NCBI GenBank assembly: GCA_902597675.1
Contig: CACJYR010000013.1
Coordinates: 1 to 36,998, forward strand
DNA length: 36,998 nucleotides
Direction: 5' to 3'
DNA from: an uncultured Pelagibacteraceae bacterium
GTDB lineage: Bacteria > Pseudomonadota > Alphaproteobacteria > Pelagibacterales > Pelagibacteraceae
The first letter of the stretch is position 1. Every line of letters begins with the position of its first letter. The translations under genes were made by a program, and so were the position numbers. Positions 1-9,061 of this stretch are shown piece by piece. The notes beneath the pieces were generated by a model. The model made no database searches. It worked only from the letters and a program-made list of their open reading frames with translations, and was not told the DNA's origin.

Positions 1-11
1 TAACATTTAAG

Positions 12-614
12 ATGTCAGTTGTTACTGATGCAAGTGGTTCTATTGTGGCTTTAACTGAAGTTGGAAATGCCATTTATTTATCAGGACTTAAGTGGATAGT
101 TATGTTAGCTCCTTTGGGTGTCGTATTTTATATGAGTTTTGGGATAAACAAAATGAGTGCATCAAAAGCTCAGACAACTTTTTGGATTTTTGCTGCTTTA
201 ATGGGTTTATCACTATCTTCAATTTTATTAGTTTACACAGGTTTAAGTGTAACAAGAGTATTTTTTATTTGTTCAGCTACTTTTGGTGCTATGAGCATTT
301 ATGGTTATACAACAAAGAGAGATTTAACTAAGTTCGGATCATTTTTGATGATGGGACTAATAGGAATTATTATTGCATCATTAGTTAATATTTTTCTAAA
401 ATCTTCAATGATGTATTTCGTGATTTCAATTTTAGGAGTTTTAATTTTTGTCGGCCTTACTGCTTATGATACTCAAAAAATAAAAAACATGTACTCTGCT
501 AGTGATACTGGCGAGTTAATGGGTAAAAAAGCGGTAATGGGTGCTCTGACTCTTTATTTGGATTTCATTAACCTATTTATTATGCTTTTAAGACTTTTCG
601 GTCAAAGAAGATAA
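12..614 (+). CDS. Bax inhibitor-1/YccA family membrane protein
   Basis: 200-aa multi-TM ORF; C-terminal 'GLTAYDTQKIKNMY...ALTLYLDFINLFIMLLRLFGQRR' is typical of BI-1/YccA proteins. Confidence 0.9.
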   Translation: MSVVTDASGSIVALTEVGNAIYLSGLKWIVMLAPLGVVFYMSFGINKMSASKAQTTFWIFAALMGLSLSSILLVYTGLSVTRVFFICSATFGAMSIYGYTTKRDLTKFGSFLMMGLIGIIIASLVNIFLKSSMMYFVISILGVLIFVGLTAYDTQKIKNMYSASDTGELMGKKAVMGALTLYLDFINLFIMLLRLFGQRR

Positions 615-621
615 TTTTATT

Positions 622-963
622 TTAAAGTTTTTTCCAATTAGTATTTTTTAACAATAAATTAAGTTCTGAGGAATTCTTTAGTATTTTACCATTAGTATCG
701 GTAATTAAATATTTTAAATTTTTATTTTTTGGCTTAAAGTTTTTGCAAATTTTATAAATAGCATTTTCAGCTGCATTTTTAAAAACACTAAACCCTACCT
801 GTTTGCTTGAAATATTAAGACCGTAATCTTTCCAAGAACCCTCTGAAACCATTTTTGCATATAAATCTAACATTATTTTAAGCTCATTTTTTTCAAAAAA
901 ATGATTTTCATTAAATTTTTTTTTATCAAGATTATTAACAACCAGTCTTAAATTATTCTTCAT
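622..963 (-). CDS. DUF2794-like small protein
   Basis: 113-aa ORF; 'MVSEGSWKDYGLNISSKQVGFSVFKNAAENAIYKICK' resembles alphaproteobacterial DUF2794. Confidence 0.65.
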   Translation of the reverse strand: MKNNLRLVVNNLDKKKFNENHFFEKNELKIMLDLYAKMVSEGSWKDYGLNISSKQVGFSVFKNAAENAIYKICKNFKPKNKNLKYLITDTNGKILKNSSELNLLLKNTNWKKL

Positions 964-1507
964 GAGTTTTATATTTATTTATTAAACCGATTTGAAAGGC
1001 TGTAAAAATGAAAGTTATTGGAAGTAAACCCCAAACTTTAAAGTTGACCCAAAATTCCTCAGATTGTGTTCTCCAAACTAATTCATTTAAAACAGCAAGT
1101 CCAAAGAAAAAGTATATCCATCTTTTACTTAACAATTCCCAACCTTCGTTTGTAAGCGGTATTGATTTTCCCATTAATTTTTTTAACACAGGTTCATTTG
1201 TAAAATATCTTCCAAATATTAAAGCCAGACCAAATAAAATATTAATGATTGTTGGCTTGATGTAAATAAAAACTGGGTTATCAAAATAAATTGTAAGGCC
1301 ACCAAAAAAAGTAATTAATATTCCACTCAACAAAGGAACTTTGGGTATTTTTTTTTCTAAAAACCAAACAATCGCTAATGCTATAATTGTCGCAATTATA
1401 AATGGTGGAATGGCTACTCTTAAATCTTTTCCACTATCGTAATAGTAGTAAAAAAAAATTACCAAAGGTCCAAAATCAGTAAGAAACTTTAAAAAAGATT
1501 TATTCAC
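953..1507 (-). CDS. yciB: Inner membrane-spanning protein YciB / septation protein A (IspZ-like)
   Basis: 184-aa multi-TM ORF with 'LLSGILITFFGGLTIYFDNPVFIYIKPTIINILFGLALIFGRYF' and 'NELVWR...FWVNFKVWGLLPITFIFTAFQ', characteristic of YciB/IspZ. Confidence 0.9.
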   Translation of the reverse strand: MNKSFLKFLTDFGPLVIFFYYYYDSGKDLRVAIPPFIIATIIALAIVWFLEKKIPKVPLLSGILITFFGGLTIYFDNPVFIYIKPTIINILFGLALIFGRYFTNEPVLKKLMGKSIPLTNEGWELLSKRWIYFFFGLAVLNELVWRTQSEEFWVNFKVWGLLPITFIFTAFQIGLINKYKTHEE

Positions 1508-1595
1508 TGGAAGAATATTAACATAAATAATATTTTCACAAAAACTATAAATTTTTCTTATTGATTTTTATTTTTAAATACCCATACTAATCTTA

Positions 1596-1916
1596 ATGGC
1601 AATTCAAAAAGCTAAATTTTCAATAGGCGATATTGTAAAACACAAACACTTTGAGTTTAGAGGTGTGATTTATGATGTAGATTTTGAGTTTAATAATTCT
1701 GAGGAATGGTATCAATCTATCCCTAAGAATGTTAGACCAAGAAAAGATCAACCATTTTATCATCTGTTAGCTGAAAATGATGAAATAACTTATGAAGCCT
1801 ACGTGTCAGAGCAAAATTTATTGACCGATGACTCTGATGAGCCAATCAAACATCCATTAATTGAGGAAATTTTCTCTGGTAAAAAAGGTTCAAGCTATTT
1901 TAAGCCGTCAAATTAA
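1596..1916 (+). CDS. hspQ: Heat shock protein HspQ (YccV-like, hemimethylated DNA-binding family)
   Basis: 106 aa; 'AKFSIGDIVKHKHFEFRGVIYDVDFEFNNSEEWYQSIPKNVRPRKDQPFYHLLAENDEITYEAYVSEQNL' matches the HspQ family pattern. Confidence 0.9.
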   Translation: MAIQKAKFSIGDIVKHKHFEFRGVIYDVDFEFNNSEEWYQSIPKNVRPRKDQPFYHLLAENDEITYEAYVSEQNLLTDDSDEPIKHPLIEEIFSGKKGSSYFKPSN

Positions 1917-1984
1917 GTAAATTCACTTTTTAAACACATTTAGCTCAAATCTTTGTCACAGGGCATTGTTAAGTCTAATTAATT

Positions 1985-2043
1985 CTGATCAAGAGTGTTA
2001 AATTTTACCCTTCGTTATTATCTCCCTCTACATTCTTGATCAG
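1985..2043. other. Long inverted repeat / candidate stem-loop in the hspQ-ccmC intergenic region
   Basis: CTGATCAAGAGTGT (1985-1998) pairs with ACATTCTTGATCAG (2030-2043): 14 bp including one G-U, plus one flanking T-A pair (1984/2044); 31-nt loop. Confidence 0.6.
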
Positions 2044-2095
2044 ATAATTATTTCGTACTAAATAACCCTAATATTTATTTTAAAAATAAAATTTT

Positions 2096-2803
2096 ATGTT
2101 TCAATTACTAGAACCTAATAGAATTTTTTCTATAACTTCTAAAGCACCAAAATACGTTTTATTATTATTTATTTTGGTAGTCTCTATAGGTTTAACCGAG
2201 GCTCTAATTCTCTCACCAGAAGATTATAAACAAAGTCACTCTGTAAGAATAATGTATGTTCATGTTCCCGCAGCATGGATCTCACTAGGTATCTTTTCTA
2301 CTATTACTATTCTTTCTATCGTTGGCTATATATTTAAAATTAAAAATTTCTTTTTAATTTCAAAGAGTTTGGCTCCGTCAGGATTTGTTTTTAATATAAT
2401 TGCTCTTGTAACAGGTTCTATTTGGGGAAAGCCCACGTGGGGAACATGGTGGGCGTGGGATGCCAGAATTACATCTATGTTAATATTGGCATTATTTTAT
2501 TTGATGTATTTAATTGCTTGGAGAATTTATGAAGATAAAGAACAAGTTTTTAAGGTAACCTCAATTATTACAATTTTAGGAATAATAAATGTTCCTATAA
2601 TTAAATATTCTGTAGACTGGTGGAACACACTTCATCAGCCAGCATCAATTAATATATTATCAAAATCTACTATTCATTCTTCGATGCTCGTTCCTTTACT
2701 AATTATGACTGCGGCATTTGCCCTATTCTCATTGCTAATTTTTTTAATGAAATATAATACAGAACTGATAAAAATTAAAAATAAGGGTTTAGACAGATTA
2801 TGA
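2096..2803 (+). CDS. ccmC: Heme exporter permease CcmC
   Basis: 235-aa multi-TM ORF with WWAWDAR tryptophan-rich motif and 'MYVHVPAAW'; followed by ccmDEFGH. Confidence 0.95.
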   Translation: MFQLLEPNRIFSITSKAPKYVLLLFILVVSIGLTEALILSPEDYKQSHSVRIMYVHVPAAWISLGIFSTITILSIVGYIFKIKNFFLISKSLAPSGFVFNIIALVTGSIWGKPTWGTWWAWDARITSMLILALFYLMYLIAWRIYEDKEQVFKVTSIITILGIINVPIIKYSVDWWNTLHQPASINILSKSTIHSSMLVPLLIMTAAFALFSLLIFLMKYNTELIKIKNKGLDRL

Positions 2804-3027
2804 TAAGTGAAATTTTTTACATGGACGGATACGGAATTTATGTTTGGGGGTCATTTGCTTTTACTTTTTTAAGTTTTATGTCATTGTATCTGGTAATTAA
2901 AAATCAATATGAAAGAGAAAAAAATAAGTTTATTGTTAAATTTGGAAACCTAAACTCTGAAAGAGCTGCCTCTGCTAGACTTCAAAGAATTAATAGAGAG
3001 ATTCTATCCAACACTTCAACTATTTAA
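2800..3027 (+). CDS. ccmD: Heme exporter protein CcmD-like small membrane protein
   Basis: 75-aa ORF with one TM, 'MDGYGIYVWGSFAFTFLSF' typical of CcmD; overlaps ccmC by 4 nt. Confidence 0.85.
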   Translation: MISEIFYMDGYGIYVWGSFAFTFLSFMSLYLVIKNQYEREKNKFIVKFGNLNSERAASARLQRINREILSNTSTI

Positions 3028-3037
3028 CTTTTAAACC

Positions 3038-3457
3038 ATGTATGGTCGTAAAGTTAAACTAAGATTTTTTTTTATATTCTTAATCGCTGTTACATTAAGT
3101 TTAACGATATTCCTTATTCTAAAATCATTAGAGGAAAATGTTGTATATTTTAAATCTCCATCTGAAATAAAAACTTTATCTGAAATGCAGCAGAAAAAGA
3201 TTAGAATTGGAGGAATGGTAAAAACTGACTCAATTTCTATTGTAAATAAAGAATTAAGTTTTGTTATTACAGACTTTAAAAGTGAAATTAATGTTGTTTA
3301 CTCAGGATTAATACCCAATCTTTTTGAAGAAGGTAAAGGTGTTGTTGCAGAGGGATTTTTAAAAGATGAGAATTTTTTTTCAGCAACGAAAATCTTAGCT
3401 AAACATGATGAAAATTATATGCCTCCTGAAGTAAAGGCTGCTTTAGAGGAGAAATAA
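3038..3457 (+). CDS. ccmE: Cytochrome c maturation heme chaperone CcmE
   Basis: 139 aa; '[13 protein letters not shown]...[32 protein letters not shown]...[14 protein letters not shown]' including the heme-binding H and following Y. Confidence 0.95.
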   Translation: MYGRKVKLRFFFIFLIAVTLSLTIFLILKSLEENVVYFKSPSEIKTLSEMQQKKIRIGGMVKTDSISIVNKELSFVITDFKSEINVVYSGLIPNLFEEGKGVVAEGFLKDENFFSATKILAKHDENYMPPEVKAALEEK

Positions 3458-3458
3458 A

Positions 3459-5336
3459 TTGTCGAGTTTAATTGGATATTATTCTTTAATCTTTGGTGTC
3501 GGTGTTTCAATTTTAGTTATATTTTTTTCAATTAAAAATTTTAATGATACTCAGAAGTTAGATACTAAAGTAATATCCTTAGTATTCTTACAACTTTTAT
3601 TTGTAATAATAAGCTTCTCAGGCTTAATTTTATCTTTTGTTAACTCAGATTTTAGTAATGAGACAGTTTTTAATCATTCCCACACAACTAAGCCGCTGTT
3701 TTATAAAATCTCTGGGACCTGGGGCAATCATGAGGGTAGTCTATTATTATGGTTGTTAGTTTTAACATTATTTATATTTGTCTTTTTACTGAGGTCAAAA
3801 AATCAACCAAAACAATATAAAATTTTAACTTTATTATTCCAGCAGATAATAATAGTTGGTTTTTTTATTTTTCTAATACAAACCTCCAATCCTTTTAATC
3901 ATGTTTTTCCAGTTCCAAAAGAGGGATTAGGTTTAAATCCTATATTGCAAGATCCTGCATTAGCAATTCACCCGCCGATTTTATATTTAGGCTATGTTGG
4001 AACTTCCATAATTTTTTCCTCAGCACTAGCAGCAGTTTGCTCCAATAATATTACAAAAATATGGGCATCACATATCAAAAAATGGGTTTTAGTTTCTTGG
4101 ATTTTTTTAACTTTAGGAATTTTACTTGGATCCATTTGGGCTTACTACGAGTTAGGATGGGGAGGTTTTTGGTTTTGGGATCCAGTTGAAAATGTATCTT
4201 TAATGCCATGGTTTGCATTAACAACACTATTACATTGTGTATTAGTTTTAGAAAAAAAGCTTATTCTTACCTCGTGGGTTGTTGTGTTATCAATTGCAAC
4301 TTTTACCCTAAGTATGTGTGGTACTTTTTTGGTTCGATCAGGTATTTTAAATTCTGTCCATACATTTGCTAATGATCCAGAGAGAGGTTTGTATATTCTA
4401 ATATTTTTATTTATTCTGATATTCTTATCTTTTTTTATATTTTTAATTTTTCATAAAAGTGAAAACAACAATTCCAAAACTTTCTACTTATTAAGTAAGG
4501 AAACATCAATTCTAGTTAATAATTGGTTTATGATGTATTTTTTATCTGTTGTTTTAATTGGAACAATTTATCCAATATTTTTAGAGGTTATTTCATCTCA
4601 AAAAATATCTGTAGGTCCACCATTTTTTAACAAATTGATCCTACCATTTTTAATCCCATTTATGTTAGCGATGGCAATAGGACCTAAATTAAAGTGGATT
4701 AAATCAGATATTGAAGACAAAATTTATTTAATTTCATTTTTTGTAATTTCTTTAATTTTATCAGTATTGATAATTAGAAATTTAGATATTAATTTTCTTT
4801 ACAATACTATTCTAATTACAGCAGCTTTTTATTTATTTTTTATAACTCTTAGAGATTTTTTTCATAAAAAATATAGAAATCTGTCACAAATTATAGCTCA
4901 TTTTAGTTTTAGCATTTTGATACTTAGTATTTTATTTAATAATATTTTTTCATCTGAAGTTATTATAAATTTAAAAATTAATGAAACTTACCAAGCTCAA
5001 AATCTGAAAATAAATTTTGAGAACATTGAGCAAGAAAATAAACAAAATTTTAAAGCAATTAAAGGTAAGTTTATTGTGGAGGATCAAAGTGGTTTAATTG
5101 AGGTTATGCAACCTGAACTAAGAATATATAATCAACCAAATATTGTTACTAGTGAAGCTGATATCAAAACTAATATATTCACTGATAAATTTATGACAAT
5201 GAATTATGTCCAAAATCAAGATTATTTTAATATTCGTTATCAAGTAAAGCCATTCATGATTTGGATTTGGATTTCTACAATTCTATTGTGCTTTAGCGGA
5301 TGTTTATCTTTAATTAGAAAAAAACATGAAAACTAA
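3459..5336 (+). CDS. ccmF: Cytochrome c maturation / heme lyase subunit CcmF (TTG start)
   Basis: 625-aa multi-TM ORF with 'GTWGNHEGSLLLWLL' and 'GWGGFWFWDPVENVSLMPW' WWD-type motif. Confidence 0.96.
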   Translation: MSSLIGYYSLIFGVGVSILVIFFSIKNFNDTQKLDTKVISLVFLQLLFVIISFSGLILSFVNSDFSNETVFNHSHTTKPLFYKISGTWGNHEGSLLLWLLVLTLFIFVFLLRSKNQPKQYKILTLLFQQIIIVGFFIFLIQTSNPFNHVFPVPKEGLGLNPILQDPALAIHPPILYLGYVGTSIIFSSALAAVCSNNITKIWASHIKKWVLVSWIFLTLGILLGSIWAYYELGWGGFWFWDPVENVSLMPWFALTTLLHCVLVLEKKLILTSWVVVLSIATFTLSMCGTFLVRSGILNSVHTFANDPERGLYILIFLFILIFLSFFIFLIFHKSENNNSKTFYLLSKETSILVNNWFMMYFLSVVLIGTIYPIFLEVISSQKISVGPPFFNKLILPFLIPFMLAMAIGPKLKWIKSDIEDKIYLISFFVISLILSVLIIRNLDINFLYNTILITAAFYLFFITLRDFFHKKYRNLSQIIAHFSFSILILSILFNNIFSSEVIINLKINETYQAQNLKINFENIEQENKQNFKAIKGKFIVEDQSGLIEVMQPELRIYNQPNIVTSEADIKTNIFTDKFMTMNYVQNQDYFNIRYQVKPFMIWIWISTILLCFSGCLSLIRKKHEN

Positions 5337-5844
5337 AATTTTTCCTATATTTTTAATTTTTACATTCTCGATAATTTTCTTTGTTTTTTACAAAGGTTTA
5401 CAAAATACGAATGTTTATACACCTGAAATAAAATCAGAAATTAAAATTCCAAATTTTGAAACAAAAGAGTTTTTTTCAAAAGACAAAATAAATTCAGATC
5501 AGATTTTTATAGGAAGTGATTATTATTTATTAAACATTTGGGCTTCGTGGTGTGTTCCTTGCAAAGAGGAACATAAGTATCTAATGGATTTAAGTAAAAA
5601 AGAGAATATCAAAATTATTGGACAAAACTATAAAGATAATTTTGATAATGCAAAAAATTTTTTGATAAATTTAGATAATCCATACGATTTAATTTTTTTT
5701 GATAACGATGGTACAATAGCAATTGAATGGGGTGCATATGGAGTACCTGAAACCTTTCTTATTAAAAATAATCTAATTATTAAAAAGATTATTGGTCCAT
5801 TGAATGAAAAATTACTTTCTGAGATAAAAGAATTGACACAATGA
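5326..5844 (+). CDS. ccmG: Thioredoxin-fold thiol:disulfide oxidoreductase DsbE/CcmG
   Basis: 172 aa, N-terminal TM, 'NIWASWCVPCKEEH' CxxC active site, 'GAYGVPETFLI'. Confidence 0.94.
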   Translation: MKTKIFPIFLIFTFSIIFFVFYKGLQNTNVYTPEIKSEIKIPNFETKEFFSKDKINSDQIFIGSDYYLLNIWASWCVPCKEEHKYLMDLSKKENIKIIGQNYKDNFDNAKNFLINLDNPYDLIFFDNDGTIAIEWGAYGVPETFLIKNNLIIKKIIGPLNEKLLSEIKELTQ

Positions 5845-6212
5845 ATATTTTAAAATTTTTAGTTTCTGTGACTTTTTTGATTTATTGTTTTTCTTCTGAT
5901 TTAAAAGCTAAAAACTTAGAAATTGAAATAACAAAAAATTTAAGATGTTTAATTTGTCAAGGACAATCAGTATACGATTCAGATTCTGAATTTGCTAATA
6001 GTGTTAAATTTTTAGTAGAAAAAAAATTAAATGAAGGCTTAGATGAAAAACAAATATATGCTTATCTTAAAAATAAATATGGAGACTGGATCCTTTATGA
6101 TCCAGGATTCAGTAAAAATACCTATTTTCTTTGGTTATTACCTATATTGATGTTTGTATTTGGTGGTGCAATAATACTCAAGAAAGTTATATTAAAAAAA
6201 AAAAAATTATGA
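5841..6212 (+). CDS. ccmH: Cytochrome c maturation protein CcmH/CcmL
   Basis: 123 aa; 'LRCLICQGQSVYDSDSEFA' LRCxxCQ motif and 'LKNKYGDWILYDPGF'. Confidence 0.95.
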   Translation: MNILKFLVSVTFLIYCFSSDLKAKNLEIEITKNLRCLICQGQSVYDSDSEFANSVKFLVEKKLNEGLDEKQIYAYLKNKYGDWILYDPGFSKNTYFLWLLPILMFVFGGAIILKKVILKKKKL

Positions 6213-6724
6213 ATTATCTAAGAATTTGTTACTTGGTAATATTGTCTTTTTTAATTTCTTCTTCAATTATTGCAGAAGACACTAAAGTAAGTAATGATAA
6301 TACAAAGTTTAACGTTTATTCAGGGATGTTTGACTTTAGTGATAATGGAAAGAGATCTGCTTTAATTGGGTTTCAACATCAAAATACAGATTTAAACAGA
6401 GATACTTTTCTTGGTAATCTTTCTCCAATAACAGGATTTATGTTTACTGCTGATAGTGCAGCTTACCTGTATACTGGTGTGCAAGCACAATATTCCTTAG
6501 GAGCCTTAAATATAATACCAAGTTTTGCCCCAGGACTTTATAGTCAGGGAGATGGCAAAGATCTTGGACATTTATTAGAATTTAAAAGCGAAGTTCAGAT
6601 TTCTTTAGATTTATTCCAAAATAGCCAATTAGGCTTATCATATAATCATTTATCCAATGCAAGTTTGGGAGATAAAAATCCTGGGGCAAATAGTTATATG
6701 TTTAATTTTCTTAAAACCTTTTAA
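6209..6724 (+). CDS. Outer-membrane acyloxyacyl hydrolase / lipid A 3-O-deacylase (PagL-like)
   Basis: Signal peptide from the ATG at 6209 (MNYLRICYLVILSFLISSSIIAED); C-terminal 'LSYNHLSNASLGDKNPGANSYMF' PagL-like His motif; the ORF-track start at 6131 runs through ccmH and is unlikely. Confidence 0.75.
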   Translation: MNYLRICYLVILSFLISSSIIAEDTKVSNDNTKFNVYSGMFDFSDNGKRSALIGFQHQNTDLNRDTFLGNLSPITGFMFTADSAAYLYTGVQAQYSLGALNIIPSFAPGLYSQGDGKDLGHLLEFKSEVQISLDLFQNSQLGLSYNHLSNASLGDKNPGANSYMFNFLKTF

Positions 6725-6735
6725 ACAAACATTCT

Positions 6736-7893
6736 ATGATAATGAGATTGAAAGATTGTCACAATTTTGGTGATTTTAGAAAACTTGCTAAGCTAAAGCT
6801 TCCATCGCCTATTTTTCATTATATTGATGGTGCAGCTGACGATGAAATTACATATGCTAGAAATACAAGTGCCTTTGACGATGTAGATTTAGTTCCAAAT
6901 GTTTTAAGAGGTGTTGAGAATGTAGATTTGTCTACAACAATTTTTGGTAAAAAGTTAGATTTACCATTTTATCTTTCACCAACAGCATTACAAAGACTTT
7001 TTCATTATGATGGTGAAAGAGCAGTTGGAAAAGCAGCTAAAAAATTTAATACGATGTTTGGTGTTTCTGCATTAGCAACAGTTAGCGTAGAGGAAATATC
7101 CTCTTTAATTGATACACCCAAAATGTTTCAGTTTTATTTTCACAAAGATAGAGGATTAAATGACTCTTGTTTAGAGCGAGCTAAGGCTGCTAAATTTGAT
7201 GTAATGGCTCTAACAGTCGATACCATTACAGGAGGAAATCGTGAAAGAGATTTAAGAACTGGTTTTACCTCTCCGCCAAAATTGACTCTATCAAGCTTAT
7301 TTAGTTTTGCGACTAAACCAATGTGGGGAATAAATTATTTAACAAAAGGTAAATTTGAATTACCTCACCTCCAAGACTTTGTAAAAGAAGGTACAAGTAC
7401 AAACTCTTCCATAGGAAATTATTTTTCAACGATGTTAGATCAATCTATGAATTGGAAAGATGCTGAAAAACTTTGTTCTCAATGGGGAGGTCATTTTGCA
7501 CTAAAAGGAATAATGAGTGTAGAAGATGCTAAAAAAGCAGTTGATATTGGATGCACTGGTATAATGGTTTCAAATCATGGTGGCAGACAACTTGATGGAT
7601 CGAGATCACCATTTGATCAGCTCGCAGAAATTGTTGATGCAGTTGGAGATAAACTTGATGTTATATGTGAAGGAGGAATTCATAGAGGAACACATATGCT
7701 TAAAGCATTATCTCTTGGTGCAAAAGCATGTTCTGGTGGAAGACTTTATCTTTATGCGCTTGCAGCAGCAGGCCAACCAGGCGTCGAAAGAGCTCTTGAG
7801 TTGTATAAATCTGAGTTAGTTAGAGATATGAAGCTCATGGGATGTACAAAAATTTCAGATCTTAATAGAAATAATCTTAGATTTAGAAAATAG
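6736..7893 (+). CDS. FMN-dependent alpha-hydroxy-acid oxidase/dehydrogenase (LldD/glycolate oxidase family), paralog 1
   Basis: 385 aa; 'PSPIFHYIDGAADDEIT', 'FQFYFHKDRG', 'ALTVDT', 'IMVSNHGGRQLDGSRSPFDQLAEIVDAVG'. Confidence 0.92.
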   Translation: MIMRLKDCHNFGDFRKLAKLKLPSPIFHYIDGAADDEITYARNTSAFDDVDLVPNVLRGVENVDLSTTIFGKKLDLPFYLSPTALQRLFHYDGERAVGKAAKKFNTMFGVSALATVSVEEISSLIDTPKMFQFYFHKDRGLNDSCLERAKAAKFDVMALTVDTITGGNRERDLRTGFTSPPKLTLSSLFSFATKPMWGINYLTKGKFELPHLQDFVKEGTSTNSSIGNYFSTMLDQSMNWKDAEKLCSQWGGHFALKGIMSVEDAKKAVDIGCTGIMVSNHGGRQLDGSRSPFDQLAEIVDAVGDKLDVICEGGIHRGTHMLKALSLGAKACSGGRLYLYALAAAGQPGVERALELYKSELVRDMKLMGCTKISDLNRNNLRFRK

Positions 7894-9056
7894 TGAGTTT
7901 ACAAAATTGTTATAATTTTGACGATTTTAGAAAACTTGCAAAAAAAAAATTACCTTCACCAATATTTCACTATATTGATGGTGGTGCAGATGATGAAATA
8001 ACACTCAAAAGAAATACAAAATCTTTTGATGAATGCGATTTAGTTCCTAATATTTTAGCAAGTGTCGGAAAACCAGATCTCTCAACAACTATTTTCGGAA
8101 AAAAAATTGATATGCCACTCTTTCTATCACCATGTGCCATGCAAAGACTTTATCATCATGACGGCGACAAAGCATCTGCTAGAGCAGCTGATAAGTTTGG
8201 AACATTTTATAGTATGTCTACGATGGCAAATAACACTATAGAAGAAATTTCAAATATTTCAGGTGGACCAAAGTTATTTCAACTTTATGTTCACAAAGAT
8301 CAATCAATTACTGATGATTTAATTGATCGTTGTAGAAGATCAGGATTTGATGGAATGTGTTTAACTGTAGATACTTTAGTAGCAGGTAACAGAGAAAGAG
8401 ATCATAGAACAGGTTTTACAACTCCGCCAAAGTTAACTTTACAAAGTTTAATGAGTTTTGCTCTTCATCCTAGTTGGGTATTTAATTATCTTACACATGG
8501 GAAATTTAAATTAGCAAATGTGGCTACAAAAACAGATAAGGGCACCAATATTGCAAAATCAGTTATAGAGTACATTAATGAACAATACGATCCAGCAATG
8601 AACTGGAAGGATGCAGAATATTGTGTGAAGAAATGGAATGGACCCTTTGCACTTAAAGGTGTTATGTCCGTTGAAGATGCGAAAAGAGCAATAGATATTG
8701 GTTGTACGGCAATCATGATTTCAAATCATGGTGGAAGACAACTTGATGGATCGAGATCGCCATTTGATCAAGTCAAAGCAATCTCGGATGCAGTTGGAGA
8801 TAAATTGGAAATCATATTAGACGGGGGAGTGAGAAGAGGAACTCATGTATTAAAAGCAATCGCTGCAGGTGCAAAAGCCTGTAGTTTTGGTAAAATGTTT
8901 TTGTTCTCTTTAGCCGCAGGGGGACAACAAGGTGTTGAGCATTTACTTAAAAATATGCACGAGGAAATCAATAGAAATATGGTTTTAATGGGATGTAAGA
9001 ACCTAAAAGAGTTGAATAGTTCAAAATTAATTTATAGAACCTCTAATAAAATATAA
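7893..9056 (+). CDS. FMN-dependent alpha-hydroxy-acid oxidase/dehydrogenase (LldD family), paralog 2 (GTG start)
   Basis: 387 aa; 'FQLYVHKDQS', 'LTVDTLVAGNRERDHRTGFTTPPKLTLQSL', 'IMISNHGGRQLDGSRSPFDQ', 'LDGGVRRGTH'; start overlaps the stop of paralog 1. Confidence 0.92.
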   Translation: MSLQNCYNFDDFRKLAKKKLPSPIFHYIDGGADDEITLKRNTKSFDECDLVPNILASVGKPDLSTTIFGKKIDMPLFLSPCAMQRLYHHDGDKASARAADKFGTFYSMSTMANNTIEEISNISGGPKLFQLYVHKDQSITDDLIDRCRRSGFDGMCLTVDTLVAGNRERDHRTGFTTPPKLTLQSLMSFALHPSWVFNYLTHGKFKLANVATKTDKGTNIAKSVIEYINEQYDPAMNWKDAEYCVKKWNGPFALKGVMSVEDAKRAIDIGCTAIMISNHGGRQLDGSRSPFDQVKAISDAVGDKLEIILDGGVRRGTHVLKAIAAGAKACSFGKMFLFSLAAGGQQGVEHLLKNMHEEINRNMVLMGCKNLKELNSSKLIYRTSNKI

Positions 9057-9061
9057 AAGTT

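Noticed and set aside
92-331. Overlapping alternative-frame ORF in the BI-1 gene
   Set aside because: Fully nested in a well-supported CDS with AT-rich chance composition
1008-1265. 85-aa + strand ORF antisense to yciB
   Set aside because: Antisense shadow of a recognisable gene, no motif or RBS
6131-6208. Upstream start for the PagL-like ORF
   Set aside because: Lies inside ccmH in another frame; the signal peptide begins at the ATG at 6209
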